From Pleurotus ostreatus/Saccharomyces cerevisiae fusant (Eukaryota; Opisthokonta), in contig JAMQCK010000434.1 in the NCBI GenBank assembly GCA_024196135.1, forward strand, positions 1 to 23,122: 23,122 nt of DNA. The letters are read 5' to 3'. Of the stretch, positions 1 to 7,159 are shown in pieces. A program made the translations under genes and the position numbers. The notes beneath the pieces were generated by a model, which worked only from the letters and a program-made list of their open reading frames with translations, made no database searches and had not been told where the DNA came from. Every line of letters starts with the position of its first letter. The stretch's first letter is position 1.

Positions 1-425
1 ATTAGTCCTCGTGCGACAATGCAGCGAAATCCGCGCGCGGCGCACCGGAGAGGCTATTCATGAGTGCGCGCGGCTGCCGGGGCCGGTGCTCGGGGACGAT
101 GTCGGGTGTTGTCGTGCTCGTCGTGCGCGACGGCGGCGGAGATCCTGCGAGCACTGCGCGGTGGTTGTCGGAGACAAGCAGCGATGCACGTATTCATGAT
201 CGTTGTGTGCCCGTAGCCGTGTTTCCAAATGCGGATCAATCCGAGGAGTGCTTCGTGCCTTACGTGTTTCCCACGCGTCTAAGTAGCCGGATCGGCCTCA
301 TTCCCCAGCTCGCGCAACAAGCGCCAGCCACTACCCACCTGCTCCTCAACGGCCCTCAAACAGTCTCAAAACAGTACCAGAAGATTTGTACGCCCGGAAG
401 GGTTCATACTAGACCGCTACCACAG
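1..425. other. Left-edge intergenic DNA, no supported gene
   Basis: This stretch lies downstream of the NDUFAF6 stop codon and should contain its 3' UTR. Open frames exist on both strands, for example a plus frame at 60-491 and a minus frame ending at the very edge. None resembles a known family and none has a convincing intron pattern. A minus-strand open frame ending with a stop at positions 2-4 could be the last exon of something, but it has no start or splice evidence. Confidence 0.4.
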
Positions 426-1649
426 CTAAAACATCCTCTTATAGTACCCTCTCCAGACGTGCCATGGCAGCTTCCAATCTCTCAGCTGTAGCTTCGGCTC
501 AAACGCATTAAAGTTCGCCTTTTCTAACCGTTGCAAGTAGTTCGCGACGGGAACCTGTACGTGTACTGATCAGTCTCAAACGAAGAGCGTCTTGTCAGGA
601 AACAATACGTACTCCAGTCAGGAATGCTGGCATCGCAATTTGTGGCACGCGACCGTCTCCGCGCGGCTCTTGTTCGAGGGTTGTACGAGCGGTGATCAGG
701 TGGTCGTTGGCGAGCGTGGCGAACTCGTATACCGCGTCCTCTATACCTTTCGCATTGGGACCTTCTCGGAATACTTCCTCCTGACGTACGCCGTGCTTGG
801 CGGTAATCTCGGCAGGTATCACCATTCTCCCATGTTTCGCGTGGAAGGGGAGAGCGCGAAGGAGGATGGCAAGTGTTTGCGCTACCCCGAGGTGCGACGC
901 CGCGTGCGACAGGGTGTTGTCGGACGAGAGGGACAGTAGCGCGAGTTGCAGATAGAGCAGGGCAGAGGATGTTGACTCTGCGTGCGCTACGAGGCTCTCG
1001 GACGTCATATGTGTGGGGGTCATCAATTCGTTGTCCTAGTGTAGGCGTTAGCGCTAGAAGCTATGCAGCGACAGCAGAACGCACCCTTGCGTCAATGATA
1101 CGCTTCAGATAGTAGGCAGGCAAGTACTGCTCCTGCATCGCGTTCGCCAACGCCAACGCGACTGGATGATGCGGCGCATTCCCCTACAACACCTCGTCAG
1201 CGCGTCAACCCATACTTCTCGCCAACCCACGCACCGCCTGAATTGCCTTAATCGCATCCCTCCAGAACTGCATGCGTATCCTCCCAATCGTCACATCACT
1301 GACATTATCCTGCACCGTCGCCAGTTCGACCTATATTCACTCCCAATTAGCCACCTTCGCGTCACACTAGGACCCTAGCGGTCAGACGCACTGCGAACGC
1401 CTTGAGCGCGTAGTACCCACCTTGCCGTTCTTGCGGGAAGAACTGGCCGATGAGGTAGGACTCGTAGTCTTGCTTCCGCACGAGGTCGCGGCAGTACGCG
1501 TCGGGGTTGGACACGCCTATGGGAGAGGGGGAGGAGGAAGCTGAGGAGGACGCAAGTCGGGTGTATATGGAGGGTATGCGAGAGGAGGCTGGTTTGAGGG
1601 AAGCTAGGCCGGAGGCTACTGTTCTCTGGGCTACATTTCTGACTATCAT
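426..1649 (-). CDS. NDUFAF6: NDUFAF6-like mitochondrial complex I assembly factor (squalene/phytoene-synthase fold)
   Basis: Five exons on the minus strand splice to 334 residues: 1649-1392, 1330-1235, 1183-1085, 1035-613 and 554-426. The four introns are 49-61 nt with GTGCGT or GTACGT donors, and every junction keeps frame. Residues 1-45 look like a mitochondrial presequence, rich in Arg, Ser and Ala with no acidic residue. The phytoene-synthase-like body follows, with the stretches YCRDLVRKQDYESYL, GGYYALKAFAVELA, RMQFWRDAI, YYLKRIIDAR and a C-terminal WKLPWHVWRGYYKRMF. This family (NDUFAF6) helps assemble the membrane arm of NADH dehydrogenase and is not thought to make isoprenoids. An open frame extends above the ATG to 1790, but only through a GTG codon, so ATG 1649 is the sensible start. 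The gene is divergent from SDHAF1, 287 bp away. Function is inferred from family resemblance; a true squalene or phytoene synthase is less likely given the length and the ending. Confidence 0.92.
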
Positions 1650-1936
1650 GGCCGTCGAGGTGGGCGGAGTCGAACAGTGGGAGTTCGGGGCAAGTCTGTC
1701 TGCCGCGCCTATGAGACGCGCGCGATCGGTCAAGCGCGCGTCATTTGGCTTGCCACGCGGCCGGAAAGAGCCGGCCCGGCTACCCCGCACTTGGACTTAC
1801 GCTTGCTTTCGACGACCATCCTCTTGTGGACGAGTTTCTATTTGACGAAGATCAATTATCCCCAGGGAGGCTCAGGTAAATATCCCTCTGCAATTGGCAA
1901 GGATAGCGAGCAAATCCTGATTTTCAGTGCAGCGGA
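1650..1936. promoter_or_regulatory. Shared divergent promoter region between NDUFAF6 and SDHAF1
   Basis: These 287 bp separate the two divergent start codons. No ATG lies on the plus strand between the putative SDHAF1 transcript start and its ATG. A likely 5' UTR intron of SDHAF1 lies at 1876-1927 (GTAAAT donor, CTGAT branch-like sequence, TTTTCAG acceptor), which leaves little more than 200 bp for both promoters. No clear TATA box was seen. Confidence 0.6.
1876..1927 (+). other. Putative 5' UTR intron of SDHAF1
   Basis: The 52 nt segment begins GTAAAT, contains CCTGATT eleven bases before its end and finishes TTTTCAG, nine bases before the ATG. Length and signals match the coding introns in this window. 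Transcript evidence would be needed to confirm it. Confidence 0.55.
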
Positions 1937-2349
1937 ATGCCTCCATTATCTGGCCTTCAGCGAGATGTCTTCGCCATGTACCGCCGGTAAGCCTCTTCAT
2001 ATTTCTGATCATTTTAGAAACACTCACTCTTACTATCCTTGGACTTTGACCCGCTCCTCGACCTGATCATGCCCTTCATCCAACAATTTATAGCGCCCTT
2101 CGCATGGCCGCGCGTAAGGACCCAGCCAAGCGCGCGGACTGGACGACCTTTATACGCTATACCTTCCGCGCACGAGCTACCTCAGTAGGTCCGCGAGATA
2201 TTGGTGCAATTGAGTACCTCTTGCGGCAAGGGCGGAAGCAGCTGGAGCTGTACGAGAGCCCGAGTGTGCGTGACTGTTCGGTCACGTCGGAGATGCACGC
2301 TTGGGAAGAGGGGAGAAGACGACGGAGAAAAGAGGAAGGGGAGAGGTGA
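1937..2349 (+). CDS. SDHAF1: SDHAF1 / Sdh6-like LYR-motif succinate dehydrogenase assembly factor
   Basis: Exon 1 (1937-1986) and exon 2 (2094-2349) join across a 107 nt intron (GTAAGC...TTATAG) to give 101 residues. The N-terminus reads PLSGLQRDVFAMYRRALRM, the LYR signature region with Met in place of the usual Leu. Residues 57-73 include IEYLLRQGRKQLELYE, matching the second conserved block of the family (IEYLxRxGRRQL in human SDHAF1). These proteins act in the mitochondrial matrix and chaperone the iron-sulfur subunit of succinate dehydrogenase during cluster insertion. The arginine-rich, charged tail after residue 85 is poorly conserved in the family. Exon 1 is only 50 nt, so automatic annotation could easily miss it and start the protein at the internal ATG at 2104, deleting the LYR motif. 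The intron is about twice the length of its neighbours; I saw no better split. Confidence 0.88.
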
Positions 2350-2978
2350 TTGCGAGAGAGATATGGATATGGTGTAGTTGCGTTTGTGTTCGTCCCTTCT
2401 ACTCTTCAGTGTACGTGCAGTACGTCGGTTCGGCAAATTCCGAGGCAGTCCTAATCCGCTCATTCAGTTAGGCCCAATTTATTCCGTGCGTCCTTCTGTC
2501 AACCTTGCTGTCTCTCACACTTCGATACGGATGTGCGGTGCCCTACTACTCCGTCACTGAGTTGACGCCCACATTCGTCGTTTGGAAACTCTTGTTGCAG
2601 ACAAAAGGTTACCGACTTACAATAAGTTCATCGGACCGGCCTGTTGTACTTCGCCCTCTCGCCACTCATGCAAAAACAATAAACCAAGCGACGCTTTGTG
2701 GCCAGTACTCACGCTCTCCCATAGATATACCGCGGAGATGGATGCCGAACGCCCTCCTCATCACCCCCCTTAACGCGTCCATAAGCTGGCGGCTGCGACG
2801 ACACTCTTCGAAGTCCTAATTTATATTTGATTTTTCTTAAGACGACCACTATAGACGGCGACGGCCTGGTGCCTTCCACTTACTCTCTACTTAAGTGAGT
2901 TCGCCTATCAATTTGTGGCCCGACCTCAACGCTAACATCCAGACAGCCATCATACCCTACGCCACCCCATAATCACCG
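2350..2978 (+). promoter_or_regulatory. Upstream region of the first plus-strand proline-rich gene, with 5' UTR intron
   Basis: From about 2420 onward this region is recognisably similar to 6570-7159, the upstream region of the second copy. The closest part is a shared GACGACCA...CGACGGCCTGGTGCC leader at 2842-2873. A weak TATA-like ATAGATATACC lies near 2721. A conserved intron sits at 2895-2942. No ATG occurs in the leader between 2840 and the start codon. The first 70 bp should hold the 3' UTR of SDHAF1, which ends where the duplicated DNA begins. Confidence 0.5.
2895..2942 (+). other. Conserved 48 nt 5' UTR intron (copy A)
   Basis: GTGAGT donor, GCTAAC branch sequence and CCAG acceptor. 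The paralogue has the same 48 nt length and the same three signals at 7076-7123. The intron interrupts the leader 36 nt before the start codon. Confidence 0.7.
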
Positions 2979-4403
2979 ATGTACCCTGCATACTACCATC
3001 AGTGGCCCAACGCGTGGAGGCGCAACCCGCACGTCCACTACGCATCGGATGTTCGCCAAGAGGGCAAGTACACGACGAAACTGCCCTTCCATCAGCTTAA
3101 CTACAACGGCACGGAGCAGGCTCAGCACGACCCTTCGAGACCGGACCCGCTCCACACGCCGAGGCATACGCGACAGATGTTGCCTGTGCGACCTGCGCTG
3201 CGCCATCTTGCGCCGCCGCCAGTTCTTCCGCGCAGACCAGTGCCGCTTCCTACCGCGACTCCAGCGCCTTCCGCATACGTGTATGCGACGCCTCACGTCC
3301 ATCAGCGCGCCCCAGCTGCCAGCGCACCCCAGCAGGCTGCGCCGCATCCTTCGCCGATGTCTGCTTCGAATGCGCAGAGTGTCACCCTTGCGAACCCGCC
3401 GCCCGCGCGACCGGTGCTCGGCAGGATGCCCATATGGAGCCCGAGTAGGAACAGATGGGAAGGCGATATTGCTTATGAGGCTCAGGCGCCATCTGTACCG
3501 GCCCCGTCCGCCGCGCCAGCTGTGGCGCAGAGTACGAATCCGCCAGCGGCAGCGACCCAGACTACTATGCCGCCTCCACCCACTTACCAGCAGCCGGCGC
3601 AGTCCGCCCAGTATCAAGCCCCTACCTCCGCCCAGCCTGACCCTCGCTCGATCTCTTCTGCGCCCCAAGCAGCGGCTCCGCTGCCTTCAGGTGTGCAAGC
3701 ACTCGCCCATCCGCCCTCCACGAGCGCCGAATCACCCCAGGGGACGTTGGGGGTGGCAGGAGCTTCGGATCCTGTGCTTCAACGGGCCGTCGATAATCAG
3801 TCCGGACACGGTTGTGGCTCCGTTCTGCGCCTGCCCGGTCTCGTATCGACTGGAGAAAACTCACGACCAGACGCGGGCCAAGTGGTCGTGAACGATCGAG
3901 CGTCCTTCAAGCATCGGGATGGCATTTATACTCTCACCGTCCTATCCCCTTGGGAGGCTGCGCGCTCGGTTAAGGTGACCACGCCTATCACTCTGAGCGA
4001 CTTGCGCATCATCTTGCGTCGGGCTCCGAACTTGGCGACCGCCCAGTTCGCTTGCATTGTACCGGACGCCGGGACGAATCGAGATCGGCAAGCGATACAT
4101 GCAGACAACCTCAAGTCGTTGGTCATCGGCGAGGTTCAAACTTCCATCAGAGGTGTTCTGAACAACCTCACGGCCGACGAATTGAAGTCGCTGCATGTTT
4201 CGTACGCTCCGGGTATGGCACATCATCTTTGGCAGGATGAACAGGGCTTCTACAGATTCCTACGTACTGTCAACAAGCACGAGCCCGGTGGGATTGCTTC
4301 TATCATGTCCAACGATTCGTGGTATCATGACCATCGAGCGGAGCATCTACGGGTTACCTTGGAATCGGCCACGACTTCGGACTGGACAATCTCAGTGCAA
4401 TGA
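2979..4403 (+). CDS. Proline/alanine/glutamine-rich protein with LRR-like C-terminus, no F-box (copy A)
   Basis: Single coding exon of 474 residues. I do not recognise a named family. Residues 1-90 begin MYPAYYHQWPNAW and are almost identical to the paralogue at 7160-8638. Residues 60-300 are low complexity, rich in Pro, Ala, Gln and Ser. From about residue 323 (SPWEAARSV) to the end there is a globular segment with the rhythm of the LRR region of basidiomycete F-box proteins: LRIILRRAPNL, then LKSLVIGEV, then LKSLHVSYAP. No F-box is present. The frame is chosen because the protein is conserved between the two copies, although other long frames overlap it. The gene converges on the F-box gene ending at 4532, with 128 bp between stops. 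One possibility is a partner or decoy for the neighbouring F-box proteins; this is inference only. Confidence 0.8.
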   Translation: MYPAYYHQWPNAWRRNPHVHYASDVRQEGKYTTKLPFHQLNYNGTEQAQHDPSRPDPLHTPRHTRQMLPVRPALRHLAPPPVLPRRPVPLPTATPAPSAYVYATPHVHQRAPAASAPQQAAPHPSPMSASNAQSVTLANPPPARPVLGRMPIWSPSRNRWEGDIAYEAQAPSVPAPSAAPAVAQSTNPPAAATQTTMPPPPTYQQPAQSAQYQAPTSAQPDPRSISSAPQAAAPLPSGVQALAHPPSTSAESPQGTLGVAGASDPVLQRAVDNQSGHGCGSVLRLPGLVSTGENSRPDAGQVVVNDRASFKHRDGIYTLTVLSPWEAARSVKVTTPITLSDLRIILRRAPNLATAQFACIVPDAGTNRDRQAIHADNLKSLVIGEVQTSIRGVLNNLTADELKSLHVSYAPGMAHHLWQDEQGFYRFLRTVNKHEPGGIASIMSNDSWYHDHRAEHLRVTLESATTSDWTISVQ

Positions 4404-4531
4404 ATGTATGTGTATCGTTCGTATAGATGACAGGGTACTCATGCATCATGCTGCGCCTGTGGTTGAGATTAACTTAGGATATCGTGGTCGACAATAATAT
4501 CCCCTTACGAGCATGCTTGTACAATACTAGA

Positions 4532-6344
4532 CTAGGCGTAGGTGCTGTAGGAACCCCTGACGAACATGCCACATTTCTCTAGTCCTCGGAAGTTTGCTGT
4601 ATCCCGAGGGTGAAGATCTCGTTGGTCTCGACTGAAGGTGATATCGGCGTGTTGAAGAGGGTACCGATACGAGCGGCGCGACTGTATCATATCGGCGATG
4701 GTGCCGTCGGTAGTCGTACACCTCCCGATGGCCAGCGTCGTCAGATTAGATGCCAGAGGCGCACCATGGCCCGGATGCAAGCGAGCGAAGAATTCATCCC
4801 GAATGCAGGGCCCATAGACACTCAGTGACTTGAGCATGGACATCTGAGGCAACTCCAGGAGAGCAACGAGCTCCTTTTCCGTCACGTTTTCCGCGCGCGA
4901 TACCTTGAAGGAATCGAGCCCGGGGGATACGTAGGCGATGAACTGTTGTAATGATTGAGTTTCAGCGCATGGCCATACGGTGATGTCGTTGGTATCGGAT
5001 CTGAGCGAAAGCGTACGAAGGGAGGGTAGTTGGAGATTGTTGAGGACGACGTCGAGCGGCTCATTCCCGTATATGGTCAAAACGGCCACTCTAGTCTGGC
5101 GGACTAGAGCTCGACTGACCGCAGTCGGCGGATGATCGCAGCCCAAACGCACGCGTACATCGGTGAGGCGCTGTCCGTTCTCCATGATAGAGAGAAACGA
5201 ACTGTGGGTCAATATACAGTCGTCGATATGTGCAGAGACGAGCTGTGACCAAGGTACCCCTATCGGCGGCTGTGGACGACAGACAGCGTGATAGCTCGCC
5301 CAGGTAAATTGAGTGATGCTGCGCGAGTTGGTGTACAGCCGCGAAAGCATCTGTGCCGTCTCCCCACCATCCAGAAACCGTACGACAAGATTCCGTAATG
5401 CAGCGGCGGCAGCCGGCGGGACCGACGAGAGTCGCAAGGTCGATGCTTGTCCAATGACAAGCTCGAGGACGCGTACTTCGGAGATGCGAGAGATAAGAAG
5501 ATCCAGAGCGCAGAAGCAGCGGTCTGCCGCTGGCGCAAAGGTGAGGCCCTGGTGACAGACCACGACGTCCCAGTAGCGAAAGATCACGTCGCTGGCCTCA
5601 ACGTCAGAATAGTTGACGACCAACCCCGTGCCTCGAGCCCTGTCCATATACGTTTTCGCCAGCCGCAAGCGACGATGATTCCGCCTGCTATGACAGCCAG
5701 TCAAGCAGAGTCGTTGCCATAAGCTCGGGAGGCTGATGGCGATGTCTCTCCAGTACCGGCAGACGTGGCTGAGTATCAACGGAGCGGCACGGTTGTGAGG
5801 CCTTGCATCGCATAGCTGTACCGGCAGAGTTTCGAGGAAGATGTGTGATAGCAGTTCGGGAGGAAGTTCGTTGATGCCAGATACTGAGGCACGGACTGGA
5901 TATTGAGGGCAGAAAGATGAGTTGTCGTACCCAGAACTAGATAGATATGGCATACTGGGAGATGTATACCCAGTATAGACGGAGCTTCTCGCATAGGGTG
6001 AACCCCACGTTTGTACATCCTGCGACGCACGATACGTGGTCTGAAAGGGCGCTTGCTGCCGACGAGTGTTTGAGTATGACAAGCTATTCGTCTGTTCTTG
6101 AGATTGCGCGCCATAAGAAGCGGCGGGCGACACCCTGTCGTAGGGCCTGATGTAGGAGGCACTTGGCAGCACAGGGTATGCATTGAAGGGCGGATTCGGT
6201 TTCTGCGAGCAGACATGAGATATGGCAGCAACGGAGGAGTAAGGTACGCACGTAGCAATTCTGCTGATTTTCCGTCATCCTCAGATCCTGCTCCGGCGCT
6301 GGATGATAAGGCGCAGTTGGTGGACCATAACTACGGTACGACAT
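4532..6344 (-). CDS. F-box/LRR-type protein 1 of the cluster
   Basis: Exon 1 (6344-6252, 31 codons), a 49 nt intron (GTGCGT...CTCGCAG) and exon 2 (6202-4532) give 587 residues. Exon 1 carries the family N-terminus MSYRSYGPPTAPYHP. A Ser/Tyr/Gln-rich segment runs to about residue 138. An F-box of the basidiomycete type follows at about 141-200, reading ELPPELLSHIFLETLP, then PLILSHVCRYWRDIA, then LPSLWQRLCL. The rest is divergent leucine-rich repeats (for example VLNNLQLPSLRTLSL). F-box proteins act as substrate adaptors of SCF ubiquitin ligases through Skp1; the target here is unknown. This copy lacks the linker PMLxSxxPWE that precedes the F-box in the other three, so it is the most divergent at the N-terminus. 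It shares the uORF and hairpin leader with them. Confidence 0.9.
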
Positions 6345-6352
6345 GGTCGGAG

Positions 6353-6370
6353 CTGACGCACCAGCGTCAA
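6353..6370 (-). promoter_or_regulatory. Leader hairpin at uORF stop, F-box gene 1
   Basis: On the minus strand the 18 nt read TTGACG-CTGGTG-CGTCAG. As RNA this gives a six-pair stem with one outer U-G pair and a six-base loop. The uORF stop TGA lies in the left arm, and the right arm ends 8 nt before the main ATG. Confidence 0.55.
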
Positions 6371-6438
6371 GGAGGGCAATCAAGTTGATCTAGAGCCAGA
6401 GGCGCGAGGGTAGTCCTTATGTATGTGGGATCAACCAT
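6367..6438 (-). other. Upstream ORF (23 codons + stop) of F-box gene 1
   Basis: ATG at 6438, TGA at 6369-6367. The peptide begins MVDPTYIRTTL and ends CPP. The stop is 22 nt before the main ATG, and the two frames differ. Start context is T at -3 and G at +4, against A at -3 for the main start, which would allow leaky scanning. Confidence 0.6.
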
Positions 6439-6566
6439 TGACGGTGATCGTGCGATTTCCTTTGTGCACATACGGGGTTCGGGACAAGTTGAGATCTTTC
6501 TTGTTCTTCCTTCCAAAGACGGAACAAGGGCAAAGCACATGGCGTGTCACGCTTGTGTCACAGTTC
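6439..6566 (-). promoter_or_regulatory. Conserved upstream block of F-box gene 1
   Basis: This 128 bp block is similar in all four F-box genes. On the plus strand it contains CTTGTTC (6500-6506) and GAACAAG (6522-6528) as a perfect inverted repeat, then two GTGTCAC words before CAGTTC. Whether all of it is promoter or partly transcribed leader cannot be told from sequence. Confidence 0.5.
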
Positions 6567-7159
6567 AGCCGTGATCCGGCAAATACCGAGGCTGTAGCCG
6601 GAGTGATCATTACTGATCGTCACCTTGGTGCGAACGCTCGCGTCTGCTATTGAGCTGGGCAGGAAGCTTGAAGCTACAACTAAAACGATCTCAACCCTAT
6701 CCCGCACTCGTCGCTGCAAACGCGGCGCGTCGCACACAAAAAGGCCACCGACTCACAATAACCCGAAGCGCGTTCCTCGGACCGGTTTGCTGTACTTTTC
6801 CCTCCTTGTTGTTTTCACCGCTAGCTGAAAAACAATAGTCCGAGAGATGATTTGTGGCAACTGTTCAGTGGACTTCATACATATATATGCCTGGCGGTAG
6901 GTGCGAGGCGCCCTCCCCATCACATTTCGCGCATTTTCTTGAAACTTGACGGCCTTCATACGCTAGCAGCTGCAACGACAGTCTACGATCTCCTAATCTC
7001 TGTTCAACCACTTCTTTGACGACCAGTGTAGACGGCGACGGCCTGGTGCCTTTCACGTACTCTAACTTTACTCAAGTGAGTTCGACTGATAATTTGTGGC
7101 TCAACCTCAACGCTGACATACAGATAGCTATCATACCCTACGCCACCACATATTCCCCG
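6567..7159 (+). promoter_or_regulatory. Upstream region of the second plus-strand proline-rich gene
   Basis: Together with 6345-6566 this forms the divergent gap between F-box gene 1 and copy B. From about 6575 it aligns with 2420-2978. A TATA-like ATATATATG lies at about 6881-6889. A conserved 48 nt 5' UTR intron is at 7076-7123. No other gene was seen. Confidence 0.5.
7076..7123 (+). other. Conserved 48 nt 5' UTR intron (copy B)
   Basis: GTGAGT donor, GCTGAC branch sequence and ACAG acceptor, the same length and positions as 2895-2942 in copy A. An open frame runs through it to a TTG at 7016, but the matching region in copy A contains an in-frame stop. Translation should therefore start at ATG 7160. 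Confidence 0.7.

Larger units (their letters stand above)
2420..6566. repeat. Duplicated convergent unit A (plus-strand gene + F-box gene 1)
   Basis: Approximate limits. Order is upstream region, F-box-less gene, short convergent gap, F-box gene, F-box leader block. The same order recurs at about 6567-10875. Similarity begins about 70 bp after the SDHAF1 stop, marking one junction. Confidence 0.7.

Noticed and set aside
60..491. 143-codon plus-strand frame at the left edge
   Set aside because: It overlaps the NDUFAF6 last exon on the other strand and resembles no family; composition looks non-coding.
426..1649. Squalene or phytoene synthase involved in terpenoid synthesis
   Set aside because: Total length, mitochondrial presequence and the WxLPWHVWRGYYKRMF-type ending point to the NDUFAF6 branch.
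2973..3668. Long minus-strand Arg-rich open frame opposite copy A (and its counterpart at 7004-7849)
   Set aside because: It is the mirror of GC-rich proline codons on the plus strand. The predicted peptide is almost only Arg, Gly, Ser and Leu, and has no domain or splice signals.
7016..7159. Upstream extension of copy B beginning with TTG
   Set aside because: It starts at a non-ATG codon, crosses a convincing intron, and the matching stretch in copy A contains a stop.
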